Assembly: GCF_014198245.1 (NCBI RefSeq)
Contig: NZ_JACIHE010000004.1
Span: 124,001-188,000, forward strand
Length of the DNA stretch: 64,000 nucleotides
Source: Bradyrhizobium sp. cir1
Lineage (GTDB): Bacteria; Pseudomonadota; Alphaproteobacteria; Rhizobiales; Xanthobacteraceae
Reading direction: 5' to 3'
Each line of letters begins with the position of its first letter. Position 1 is the stretch's first letter. Below the pieces are notes generated by a model. It was not told where the DNA came from. It made no database searches and saw only the letters and a list, made by a program, of their open reading frames with translations. Below, piece by piece: positions 47,731 through 55,931 of the stretch. A program made the translations under genes and the position numbers.

Positions 47731-47945
47731 CCCTCACCCCACCCTCTCAGCGCGAGCGAAGCTCGTCGCGGCCCCGTAAGAACGGGGCGAGGGAGCGTGA
47801 GAGTGGCGCGTCCCTGACGTCGGATGACTAGCCACATGGTTCGCGCTGACGCTTCTTAACCTCTCCCCGCTCTTCTGCGGGGAGAGGTCGGATTGCCCCG
47901 GCGATGCGAAGCATGGTCCGGTGCGATCCGGGTGAGGGGCAGGGC
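47731..47945. repeat. Intergenic repeat block (CCCTCACCCC type)
   Basis: Contains CCCTCACCCCACCCTCTC and CCCCGTAAGAACGGGGCGAGGGAG (about 47731-47792), then an inverted repeat ACCTCTCCCCGC / GCGGGGAGAGGT around 47860-47890, and GATCCGGGTGAGGGG to about 47940. The same pieces occur, inverted, at 61545-61676. It has no coding capacity. Confidence 0.65.
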
Positions 47946-48063
47946 ACTCTGCCAATCGCGTCGGAGCTCCATCCGACTCCTCAGAGGCTTCTAGACCCCC
48001 GTCAGGTCAGCCCATCAACACCATTTCAGGTAGAATCGCCGTTGTGTTGCGCGGCCGTATATG

Positions 48064-48083
48064 CGACAGTCTGTAGCGTTACA
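48064..48083. promoter_or_regulatory. Candidate BlaI-type operator upstream of blaI
   Basis: Alternating inverted half-sites CGACA-GTC-TGTAG-CG-TTACA, 30-49 bp upstream of the blaI start. TGTA/TACA half-sites are the usual recognition elements of BlaI/MecI repressors. The same half-site order and spacing recur at 51120-51139. Confidence 0.6.
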
Positions 48084-48112
48084 AGAAAACTCAATCCGCA
48101 AGGTCAGGTGCC

Positions 48113-48505
48113 ATGGACGATCGTTTGCCCGAACTCGGCGACCTCGAGCATGAGGTCATGCAACTGGTTTGGGCCCATGGTCCTGTTACGGCCGAAATCG
48201 TGCGTGAGCGGTTGTCGCGGCGCCTGAAGGAATCCACGGTGCGCACGGTGCTGCGCCGGCTGGAAGAAAAAGGCTATGTCAACCACACGGTGGACGGCCG
48301 CACCTACGTGTACCACGCCGCCGAACCCCGCGCGCGCGTTGCCGCGAAGGCGGTGCAGCGCATCGTCGACTGGTTCTGCAACGGCTCGATCGAGGAGGTC
48401 CTCGTCGGCATGGTGGACAACAAGATGCTCGACCAGCAGCAATTGCGCTCGCTGGCCGACCAGGTGGCCAAGGCGAAGAAAGCGAGGGGAGTGAAGAAAG
48501 AATGA
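48113..48505 (+). CDS. blaI: BlaI/MecI/CopY-family transcriptional repressor
   Basis: A 130-aa winged-helix repressor. LPELGDLEHEVMQLVWAHGPVTAEIVRERLS and VRTVLRRLEEKGYVNHTVDGRTYVYH are the canonical BlaI DNA-binding domain; the C-terminal part forms the dimerisation helices (IEEVLVGMVDNKMLDQQQLRSLADQV). In the paradigm such repressors are cleaved after an M56 partner senses a signal. Its stop overlaps the M56 gene start by 4 bp. It likely controls its own operon and perhaps the DUF1800 pair. Confidence 0.9.
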   Translation: MDDRLPELGDLEHEVMQLVWAHGPVTAEIVRERLSRRLKESTVRTVLRRLEEKGYVNHTVDGRTYVYHAAEPRARVAAKAVQRIVDWFCNGSIEEVLVGMVDNKMLDQQQLRSLADQVAKAKKARGVKKE

Positions 48506-51021
48506 TCGCAACTCTGGCGGAGGCGGCGCTGCGCTCCTTTGTGCTGGGAGGCGTCGTCTGGTTCGGTCTCACCCTGTTTCGCGTGCGCAATCCGCACGTC
48601 CACATGACGGCGTGGGTCGTCGTGCTGATGGCCTCGCTCGCGATGCCATTCGTGATGCATTGGCCGACGCTCACCATCGACCGGTTGCCCTCGTCCATGC
48701 CGGTGCCGGGCGAATTGTGGCCGGCCGATATCGCGATGCTGGAGACGCCGCAGCCGGCGCTGCCGATCACGCCTCTCGCCGTCGCCGCGCCGCCGGCGAG
48801 AGGCGGCGTCTCGATCGACTGGTGGCTGGCGGCGACGATCGTCTATGCCGGCGTCGCCGGCCTGTTGCTGCTGCGGCTCGCCATCGGCCTCGGCCTGACC
48901 TGGCGCCTGGCGCGCGCGGCGAAGCCGATGAAGGGTGCGCAGTTGATCGATGCCGATATCCGCGTCAGCCGCGACGTCGGCGGTCCCGTCACCTTCGGCT
49001 CGACCATTCTGGTGCCGCCGCAATTCGCAAGGTGGGATGCGAAGAAGCGCCTCGCGGTGCTCGCGCATGAAAGTGCGCATGTCGCCAACCGCGATTTCTA
49101 CGTCCTCCTACTGGCCTCGCTCAATCGCGCGGTGTTCTGGTTCAGCCCGTTCTCCTGGTGGCAACTGGCGCATCTCGCCGAACTCGCCGAGATCATCAGC
49201 GACGCGCAGGCGATCGAGGTGATCGACGACCGGCTGTCCTATGCGGAGATCCTGCTCGATTTCGCCAGCAGCGTGAAACCGCGCCCGGTCGAGCTCGCGA
49301 TGGCGCGGGCCTCGACTGTGCGCGCCCGTGTCGAACGCATCATCGCGGCCGCCGCGATGCCCGTCGCGGTTGGCTGGCGCAAGCGGCTGTGGATCGCGGC
49401 CGCGATCGTGCCGGCCGTGATCGTGTCGACCGGCATGATCGCCTACCGCACGCCGGACCCTGCGCCTACTGTTGCGGATAGCGGCGAGGTGCCTGCTCAG
49501 CATTACCGTCCCTTCGTCAATTTCTACGCGATGGGCCCGGCCTCGGTGTTCGCCATCTTCCGCGAGGGCGACGAGCTCTATGGACAGCTGACCGGACAGC
49601 GCAAATTGCGCCTGACGGTCGCGAGTGACGGCACCGCGTCCTACGCGGCCTCGTCTGGCGAGATCACGTTCTCGGCTGATGCGGAGCGCCGCTCGGCCGA
49701 GCTGGTGCTGCGCATGAACGGCCGCGACATACGTGCGGTTCGCCTCGTCGAGGTGCCGACGCCGGCAACTGGACCGGCGCCACTCGATCAATATGTCGGC
49801 TGGTACAAGGTCGCGCCGAACCGCGTTCTCACAGTGGGTCGCGACGGCGATCGGCTTCAGGTGCAGGAAACCGTGCAGGGCCGGGCGGCACTTCTCGCCG
49901 AAGGCGCCGACGTCTTCTCGATCCATGGCGACAACCTCCTGATCTTCCTGCGCGACGAGCAGGCCAAGGTCTCGCGCGTGCTGGTCCAGAATGCGGTGTT
50001 CGGCGCCCGTCTGGCGCCGCGGATCGATGCGGCGGCGGCGCAGGCGATCGAGGCCGACTTCGCGCGCCGTGTTGTGGAGGTCCCGGATCGTTTCCGCGAA
50101 CAGGTCCCCGTCGCCGGCGGCAAGGAGATGATCCTGCGCGGGATCGAGGATCTGCGCCGGGGCATGCCGAACTACGATCGCATGAGCGCACCGCTGGCTG
50201 CCAAGATCCACCGTCAGCTCAATGAGACGCAGGCGACGTTCGTGGCGCTCGGCGCGCTCGAGTCGATCTTCTTCCGCGGCGTCGGCCCCGGCGGCTACGA
50301 CATCTACGGCGCCAAGTTCGAGAACGGCACCGCGGAATTCCGCCTGTTGATCGAGCCGGACGGCAAGGCCGGCGACGTATTCTTCCGCGCCGACGGCAAT
50401 GACGAGCTCGGCGGCATCGTGCCTTGCGCGGAGGAGGCGAGCGTTCGCGGCCGTGCCGGTACCTCGCCGATCAGGATCATGGTCTACAACGAGCTGGGCG
50501 ACGACATCCGCGTCTTCAATCTCGATGCCGACGGCAATCGCAAGAGCCAGAGCGTGGTCAGATCCAACATGAGCTGGGCTGCCACGACCACCGTGAACAA
50601 TCCCTGGGTGATCGCCGACAAGTCGGGGCGGTGTCTCGAGGTCCTGATGCCGGGCCGGCAGACGCGCTTCCACAATGTCGAAGCTTCAAACCTCGGCGCA
50701 AAGCCGGGGCGCGCCGCGCGCCGCGCCGTTCCGATCGCCAATGGCGAGGAGATGCTGCGCCGCTACATCGAGGGCGTCGGGAAGGGGCAGCCCGATTACG
50801 AGCACATGACGCCTGAGGTCGCCGACATCACGCGACAGCAGCTTCCGTTCGACCAGGCCATCCTGGCGCGGCTCGGCGCGCTGCGTGCGGTGTCGTTCCG
50901 CGGCGTCACCGCGCTCGACAGCGACATCTACATCGCCCAGTTCGCCAACGGCTCGGCGGAATGGCGGATCGGCGTCAGGAACGGCACGATCACCAAGATC
51001 GCGCTCGGGCCGAATTTCTAG
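48502..51021 (+). CDS. M56-family membrane metallopeptidase (BlaR1-like) with novel sensor region
   Basis: An 839-aa membrane protein. Residues 1-300 form the BlaR1-type peptidase: several spans, the zinc motif HESAH (189-193) in LAVLAHESAHVANRDFY and a downstream acidic helix ELAEIISDAQAI. After the next span (about 305-325) no penicillin-binding motifs (SxxK, KTG) are recognisable. Instead there is a lipocalin-like or beta-rich region (PFVNFYAMGPASVFAIF, LDQYVGWYKVAPNRVL) and two related segments of about 90 aa (about 536-628 and 744-836), sharing EM, LGAL, FRGV, DIY and NG-AE. It is therefore a signal transducer for something other than beta-lactams, by inference. Confidence 0.85.
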   Translation: MIATLAEAALRSFVLGGVVWFGLTLFRVRNPHVHMTAWVVVLMASLAMPFVMHWPTLTIDRLPSSMPVPGELWPADIAMLETPQPALPITPLAVAAPPARGGVSIDWWLAATIVYAGVAGLLLLRLAIGLGLTWRLARAAKPMKGAQLIDADIRVSRDVGGPVTFGSTILVPPQFARWDAKKRLAVLAHESAHVANRDFYVLLLASLNRAVFWFSPFSWWQLAHLAELAEIISDAQAIEVIDDRLSYAEILLDFASSVKPRPVELAMARASTVRARVERIIAAAAMPVAVGWRKRLWIAAAIVPAVIVSTGMIAYRTPDPAPTVADSGEVPAQHYRPFVNFYAMGPASVFAIFREGDELYGQLTGQRKLRLTVASDGTASYAASSGEITFSADAERRSAELVLRMNGRDIRAVRLVEVPTPATGPAPLDQYVGWYKVAPNRVLTVGRDGDRLQVQETVQGRAALLAEGADVFSIHGDNLLIFLRDEQAKVSRVLVQNAVFGARLAPRIDAAAAQAIEADFARRVVEVPDRFREQVPVAGGKEMILRGIEDLRRGMPNYDRMSAPLAAKIHRQLNETQATFVALGALESIFFRGVGPGGYDIYGAKFENGTAEFRLLIEPDGKAGDVFFRADGNDELGGIVPCAEEASVRGRAGTSPIRIMVYNELGDDIRVFNLDADGNRKSQSVVRSNMSWAATTTVNNPWVIADKSGRCLEVLMPGRQTRFHNVEASNLGAKPGRAARRAVPIANGEEMLRRYIEGVGKGQPDYEHMTPEVADITRQQLPFDQAILARLGALRAVSFRGVTALDSDIYIAQFANGSAEWRIGVRNGTITKIALGPNF

Positions 51022-51119
51022 AGATCGTTGCGGTCGCCCGTCCGTCGCATCGGATGGGCGGCGCGCGATAGCCGAACGGGGATGCTGCAATCTCTGCTTG
51101 CCCGGGCACATCTCAAGTG

Positions 51120-51147
51120 TTACGATTTGTAGCATTACGGTTCGTAG
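51120..51147. promoter_or_regulatory. Candidate BlaI operator upstream of the DUF1800 gene
   Basis: Half-sites TTACG-ATT-TGTAG-CA-TTACG-GTT-CGTAG, 49-76 bp before the DUF1800 start. The first three halves have the same spacing (N3, N2) as those upstream of blaI, with 13 of 20 identical positions including TGTAGC-N-TTAC. Confidence 0.5.
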
Positions 51148-51195
51148 CCTCGTACGGCGCGGTGTCGGCAGGCTCGGGAGAATTGGGCGTTCGCC

Positions 51196-52647
51196 ATGAG
51201 CAATTCTGCAAGGGCCGGGGCTGTGCTTGCGCTTCATCGCTTCGGCATGGGGCCGCGGCCGGGATCGATCGCCGCAATGGGCACAGACCCGCGCGGCGCG
51301 CTGATCGCCGAGCTCGACCGGCCGCTGGTGCTGACCGCCGCCGCGAGCCTTCCCACCAGCGCAAAGGCATTCCGCACCGTTGCCGACGCCAATGCGCGAC
51401 GGACGGCGCGGGTCAAGCAGGCGCAGCAGCAGGCCAGGAAGCAGATGGCGGCCGCCGCGCCGGCCATGTCGGAAGACCAGGCGCAAGCTCAGGGCCAGGA
51501 CAAGGACGCCGCCGAGATGGCGGCGAAGCAGGCGGCTGAAGCCGTCCCCGATCCCGGGCGTCCGATGTATTTGCAGGAAGCCAAGCTGCGCACGGAAGCT
51601 GCGCTTGTCGCCGACATCGGCTTCGCCGAGCGGCTGGTGTGGTTCTGGTCCAACCATTTCTGCGTCTCGGCCAACAAGATCCAGAGCATGTCCGGCGCCT
51701 ATGAGCGCGAGGCGGTTCGCGCCAACACGCTCGGTCGCTTCGTCGACCTTTTGTTGGCCGTCGAAGGCCATCCGGCGATGCTGTTCTATCTCGACAATCT
51801 GGAATCGATGGGCGCGAACTCGATCGCAGGCATCAATCGCAGCCGCGGCCTCAACGAGAACATCGCGCGCGAGATCATGGAGCTGCACACGCTCGGTGTG
51901 CGCACCGGCTACACCCAGGACGACGTGATCAGCTTCGCCAATGTCATGACCGGATGGACGCTGGTGCCGCCCGGAGACAATCCCGAGCATGGCGGCGAGT
52001 TCACTTTCAATCCGCGGCTGCACGAGCCCGGCGGGCAGACCGTGCTCGGCAAGCGCTACGAGCAGGAGGACGCCGAGCAGGGCCGTGCCGTGTTGCGCGA
52101 CCTCGCCGCGCATCCGGCCACCGCGACCCATGTCGCGACCAAGCTGGCGCGGCACTTCGTCGCCGACGAGCCGCCGCCGGGGCTGATCGCGCAGATGGCA
52201 AAGACCTTTCGCGACACAGAGGGCGACCTCAAGCAGGTCGCGATCGCGATGGTGTCGTCGGACGACGCATGGCGCGGACCGCGCTCGAAGCTCAAGCGGC
52301 CCGGCGAATGGGGCGTCGGCATGGTGCGCGCGACCGGTATCACGACCGTCGATCCCGACCGCTTCACCGGCGGCCAGGCGCTGCTTGGCGAAGCGCTGTG
52401 GCGTCCGTCCGCGCCCAAGGGCTATCCGGACGACGAGGCGAGCTGGATCGACGGGGTCGGCCGGCGGCTCGACATCGCCAACAACTTTGCCGAACGCATC
52501 ACCGGCATGGCCGATCCGCAGATCATCATCGAGGACGTCTTTGCGTCCGAGATCGCACCCGAGGTGAAGCAGGCGGTCGGCCGCGCCGAGAGCCGGCAGC
52601 AGGCGCTCGCGCTTCTGTTCATGTCGGCGGATTTTCAGAGGAGGTGA
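51196..52647 (+). CDS. DUF1800 family protein
   Basis: A 483-aa protein of the DUF1800 family, function unknown. Conserved pieces: LALHRFGMGPRPGSI, ERLVWFWSNHFCVSANK, GINRSRGLNENIAREIMELHTLGV, YTQDDVISFANVMTGWTLV, HPATATHVATKLARHFVADEPPPG and EASWIDGVGRRLDIANNFAERI. A Gln/Ala/Lys-rich insert (residues about 68-115) looks like a disordered or coiled segment. It starts the pair with the DUF1501 gene 2 bp downstream. DUF1800/DUF1501 pairs recur in many bacteria and are thought to be exported. Confidence 0.88.
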   Translation: MSNSARAGAVLALHRFGMGPRPGSIAAMGTDPRGALIAELDRPLVLTAAASLPTSAKAFRTVADANARRTARVKQAQQQARKQMAAAAPAMSEDQAQAQGQDKDAAEMAAKQAAEAVPDPGRPMYLQEAKLRTEAALVADIGFAERLVWFWSNHFCVSANKIQSMSGAYEREAVRANTLGRFVDLLLAVEGHPAMLFYLDNLESMGANSIAGINRSRGLNENIAREIMELHTLGVRTGYTQDDVISFANVMTGWTLVPPGDNPEHGGEFTFNPRLHEPGGQTVLGKRYEQEDAEQGRAVLRDLAAHPATATHVATKLARHFVADEPPPGLIAQMAKTFRDTEGDLKQVAIAMVSSDDAWRGPRSKLKRPGEWGVGMVRATGITTVDPDRFTGGQALLGEALWRPSAPKGYPDDEASWIDGVGRRLDIANNFAERITGMADPQIIIEDVFASEIAPEVKQAVGRAESRQQALALLFMSADFQRR

Positions 52648-52649
52648 GC

Positions 52650-53900
52650 ATGGGCCTTGATCGTCATCTGCCCACGCGGCGCGAGCTTCTGGCCGGCTCC
52701 GGCGCGCTGTTTGCATGGAGCCAGATGCCGCGGATCGCGCGCGCGGAAGGGCGCGATCCGCGCCTGCTCGTCGTCATCCTGCGCGGCGCGCTCGATGGAT
52801 TGGGCGCGGTCGCGCCGGTCGGCGATCCCGACTGGATCTCCTTGCGCGGCGATCGCGCGCTGCTGCTCGACGGCAAGCCGCCGGCGCTGCCGCTCGATTC
52901 CTTCTTCGCGCTCAATCCGGCGATGCCGAACCTGCATCGGCTCTACAAGAGCGGCAAGGCCGCGATCGTTCATGCCACCGCCACGCCCTATCGCGAGCGT
53001 TCGCATTTCGACGGCCAGGACGTGCTGGAGAGCGGATTCACCAGGCCGGGTGCGACCGCTTCGGGATGGCTCAACCGCGCGCTGCTCGCGATGGAGTCCG
53101 GCGGCAGCGTCGACCCGCGCGGCAGCCGTGCGCTCGGCATCGGCTCGGTGACGCCGCTGGTGGTGCGCGGCTCGGCGCCGGTCATGACGTGGGTGCCGCA
53201 AAAGCTCCTGCCGGCGAGCCAGGATACGCAGAACCGCCTGCTCGATCTCTACCAGCACACCGATCCGAAGCTTGCGACCGTGCTCCAGGCGCGCATGAAG
53301 CTTGCTTCGCTCGGTGGCGCGCCCGCAACCGGTGATCCGATGTCGGATGACCCGACGCTGATGCCACCCGGCGCCGCGCGCGTGCGCGCCTATTTCACTG
53401 AAGCCGCCGGCACCGCCGCGCGCTATCTCGCCAAGCCCGACGGCCCGCGCGTCGGCGCGATGGGGTTCGTCGGCTGGGACACGCACATCGCCGAAGGCGC
53501 AGCGTCTGGCCAGCTCTACAATCTGCTCGGCGCACTCGACGGCGCGTTCGCGGCGATCGAAAGCAACATGGGCGACGTGTGGCACGAGACGGTGGTCGCC
53601 GTCGTCACCGAGTTCGGCCGCACCGCGCGCATCAACGGCACGCAAGGCACCGATCACGGCACCGGCACGGTCGCCTTCCTCATCGGCGGCGGGCTCGCCG
53701 GCGGCCGCGTGATCGCGGACTGGCCAGGCCTGAAGCCGGCGCAACTTCTCGAGGACCGCGATCTCAAGCCGACCACGGATTTGCGTGCCGTGCTGAAAGG
53801 CCTGCTCCGGGATCATCTGCGCGTCGAGGAGAAGGTGCTCGCCGAGACGGTCTTCCCAGGCAGCATTGAGATCAAACCGATGGGAGGCCTCGTCGGCTGA
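52650..53900 (+). CDS. DUF1501 family protein, Tat-exported
   Basis: A 416-aa protein whose N-terminus (LPTRRELLAGSGALFAWSQ) has a twin-arginine signal, so it is probably folded before export. DUF1501 belongs to the alkaline-phosphatase-like superfamily; VVILRGALDGLGAVAPVGDPDW, RSHFDGQDVLESG, MGFVGWDTHIAEGA, and VAVVTEFGRTARINGTQGTDHGTGTVAFLIGG are its conserved blocks. The RT-N-x-x-GTDHG segment carries the likely metal-binding Asp/His. Activity is unproven. It starts 2 bp after the DUF1800 stop with GAGG inside the upstream gene end. Confidence 0.88.
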   Translation: MGLDRHLPTRRELLAGSGALFAWSQMPRIARAEGRDPRLLVVILRGALDGLGAVAPVGDPDWISLRGDRALLLDGKPPALPLDSFFALNPAMPNLHRLYKSGKAAIVHATATPYRERSHFDGQDVLESGFTRPGATASGWLNRALLAMESGGSVDPRGSRALGIGSVTPLVVRGSAPVMTWVPQKLLPASQDTQNRLLDLYQHTDPKLATVLQARMKLASLGGAPATGDPMSDDPTLMPPGAARVRAYFTEAAGTAARYLAKPDGPRVGAMGFVGWDTHIAEGAASGQLYNLLGALDGAFAAIESNMGDVWHETVVAVVTEFGRTARINGTQGTDHGTGTVAFLIGGGLAGGRVIADWPGLKPAQLLEDRDLKPTTDLRAVLKGLLRDHLRVEEKVLAETVFPGSIEIKPMGGLVG

Positions 53901-53907
53901 CGGCGCG

Positions 53908-54072
53908 ATGTGCACGCTGACGCAAAGAGAGCTCGACTTTCTCGCCAGCCTGAAAACCGGCTGGCGACGGCTCTATCGGCGCGAACTGATTCAGCTCCTG
54001 AAGGGTGATACAGGTGCCGGTGAGGCCCGGCCGGATGCGCGTCCGATCATCTTTCGCACCGTATCGGGCTGA
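53908..54072 (+). CDS. Possible small protein, unrecognised
   Basis: A 54-aa frame starting MCTLTQRELDFLASLKTGWRRLYRREL with a plausible amphipathic N-terminal part. It follows the DUF1501 stop by 7 bp and could be co-transcribed. I recognise no family and there is no clear ribosome-binding site. Confidence 0.3.
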   Translation: MCTLTQRELDFLASLKTGWRRLYRRELIQLLKGDTGAGEARPDARPIIFRTVSG

Positions 54073-54224
54073 TATTTCGGCGATCTGTCCCGATTCAGGA
54101 CATCTACTGTGATGGAATCGTCACAGCCCGCGTCGAAACGATGGCGGCCGCACGGCCGCTTTTGTTCCGACAAGGTTCCGCCCTGATTGCCCACCGAAAC
54201 TTGGGGTTGTTCGGAGGGCGCATC

Positions 54225-54743
54225 ATGTCTCGCATTGCAAGTGCCGAAACTGCCCGGATGTCGCTGGCAAGCTCGAGCCGGTTGCTGCTCGCGATCCTGG
54301 GTGCCGCATCGCTCGCGGCCTGCGCGCAGTCGCCGGTCGGACGCCAGAAAGCCGATCTCGCCGGCACGAGCCGGCAGGCTGCGGTCGAGCGGCCGCACAG
54401 GGTGGCGGCGCTGCATCCGCGGCCGATCAGCCGGGCGCGTGTCCCCGACGGTGACGCAAGGCGAACCGCCTCGCATGGTCTCGCCAGCTTCTACTCGGAT
54501 ACGGAGACCGCGAGCGGCGAGAAGTTCGATAAGAACGAATTGACCGCGGCACATCCGAGCCTGCCGTTCGGCACAAAGCTGCGCGTGACCGACGTTTCGT
54601 CCGGCCGCTTCGTGACCGTCAGGGTCAACGATCGCGGGCCCTTCGTTCGCGGGCGCGTGGTCGACATCTCGCCGTCCGCGGCCGAGGCGCTCGGCATGGT
54701 CGACAAGGGCCTCGCCAATGTCCGGCTCGACGTCGTGCGATGA
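54225..54743 (+). CDS. rlpA: RlpA-like septal/peptidoglycan lipoprotein
   Basis: A 172-aa lipoprotein with a double-psi beta-barrel. The signal peptide ends in a lipobox ASLAAC. The barrel domain is complete: HGLASFYSDTETASGEKFDKNELTAAHPSLPFGTKLRVTDVSSGR, then RVNDRGPFVRGRVVDISPSAAEALGM with the catalytic-type Asp. RlpA proteins are lytic transglycosylases or division proteins acting on denuded glycans. No SPOR domain is present, so septal targeting is uncertain. The ATG at 54225 follows GGAGGG. Confidence 0.88.
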   Translation: MSRIASAETARMSLASSSRLLLAILGAASLAACAQSPVGRQKADLAGTSRQAAVERPHRVAALHPRPISRARVPDGDARRTASHGLASFYSDTETASGEKFDKNELTAAHPSLPFGTKLRVTDVSSGRFVTVRVNDRGPFVRGRVVDISPSAAEALGMVDKGLANVRLDVVR

Positions 54744-54861
54744 GACGCGTTTTCGCCAAAGGTGAGGCTCCGCGCTTAACCGGCTGTTAGGCGCTTCTCA
54801 AGCACCATGGCTGCCCAAACAATTCGGGGCTCCAATTTGGGGCTTTTGGGGAGGCGGGCGC

Positions 54862-55017
54862 TTGAACACGATCCAGTATCTCGAAGATCAGGCTGCGCGG
54901 GCCGAGCGGCTCGCCAAGAGGATCACGGATACGCTGACGATCGAAAAGCTGCTGACCTTCGCCGGCGAACGCCGCCGCGAGATCGAGGTCATCACCGGCA
55001 AGTATCGGCGCGCATAA
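54862..55017 (+). CDS. Small TTG-initiated protein, unrecognised
   Basis: A 51-aa frame with a strong Shine-Dalgarno (GGGGAGG at 54849-54855, 6 bp from the TTG). Product: NTIQYLEDQAARAERLAKR, then ITDTLTIEKLLTFAGERRRE, ending in VITGKYRRA. It is strongly helical and charged, with typical codon use. It lies 119 bp after rlpA. Short length and the TTG start would hide it from gene finders. Function unknown. Confidence 0.6.
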   Translation: MNTIQYLEDQAARAERLAKRITDTLTIEKLLTFAGERRREIEVITGKYRRA

Positions 55018-55090
55018 CTCTGGCGGACCACCCGCTAAGCGCATCCGCGCGTACGTGCTTCCCTGTCTGCGCAATTGAGACAACGCCCGC

Positions 55091-55396
55091 TCAGCGGTGG
55101 CTCTCGACGAAGTCGCTGAGATAGTCGGGCAGCTCTATGCCGTAGATGTCGCAGCGCGCACGAATCTCGCCAGCGACGTCGGTCGAGATGTCCTTCATCC
55201 AATGCTCAAGCGTATTGAACGAAATCACCTTGATCGGGTCGTTGAAGCATCCGGCGACAAGCTCGCCGATGGTGGCTTCGAGATCGCTGCGCTCGATGCG
55301 GATTTCGGTCGCCTCGTCGCGGCGATCGATCACCACGAAGAGGGTCTCGTCTGCGCCGTAGGGTACGATCGGTGATGATACGTCGGCGTCAAGCAT
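55091..55396 (-). CDS. Conserved-looking hypothetical protein
   Basis: A 101-aa acidic protein: VVIDRRDEATEIRIERSDLEATIGELVAGCFNDPIKVISFNTLEHWMKDISTDVAGEIRARCDIYGIELPDYLSDFVESHR region. The composition is typical of a real cytoplasmic protein. The frame is open upstream to 55576, overlapping the neighbour; the ATG at 55396 is a compromise. No family recognised. Confidence 0.55.
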   Translation of the reverse strand: MLDADVSSPIVPYGADETLFVVIDRRDEATEIRIERSDLEATIGELVAGCFNDPIKVISFNTLEHWMKDISTDVAGEIRARCDIYGIELPDYLSDFVESHR

Positions 55397-55481
55397 CTTG
55401 AGGCGCTCACGTCTTTGCTTCCGATCTCGGACAACGGGAAAAACCGGAAGAAGGTCCCGACGCACGTGCTTGTGAAGGCCG

Positions 55482-55754
55482 TCAGAGAAATTCCCGCCAG
55501 CGCGATAGCTCGATGACGTGTTCGGGTGAGAGAACGGCGGTAACCAGCGGCGGCTGCGGCGCGGTGCGGATTTCATAGAGGTGTCGGGTTGCCGCCGGCT
55601 TCTGCATGAAGGCCGAGATACATTCGTCGAGCGTCCCCTCGCTCACCTGGTAGGGCTCGCGGTCCGGGCGGCGCTGGTTGGCAAGGGACGGCCATTTATG
55701 CAGCGCTGCAAGTGCGCCGAAATCGACTTTTGACTCCGCAACAACGTCCCCCAT
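55482..55754 (-). CDS. Hypothetical protein
   Basis: A 90-aa frame (GDVVAESKVDFGALAALHKW, EGTLDECISAFMQKPAATRHLYEIRTAPQPP, VLSPEHVIELSRWREFL) with normal codon bias, on the same strand as and just upstream of the 101-aa gene. Together they may be a two-gene unit of unknown function. No family recognised. Confidence 0.6.
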   Translation of the reverse strand: MGDVVAESKVDFGALAALHKWPSLANQRRPDREPYQVSEGTLDECISAFMQKPAATRHLYEIRTAPQPPLVTAVLSPEHVIELSRWREFL

Positions 55755-55931
55755 CGTCCCGCCTCACGCAAAAAGAACCCCCGCGCGCGGTCTTGCGCGC
55801 CGGGGCCTACACCTTGTCGCTGCATCTCAATGCCACGAGCATTCAACGAAGCAGCCGGGAATTGGTTCCCGGCTGATCTGTCGCAAGGTCCCAGCCTCCG
55901 CTCGCAAGTCTTGATGCTCAAGCCTTGACGC

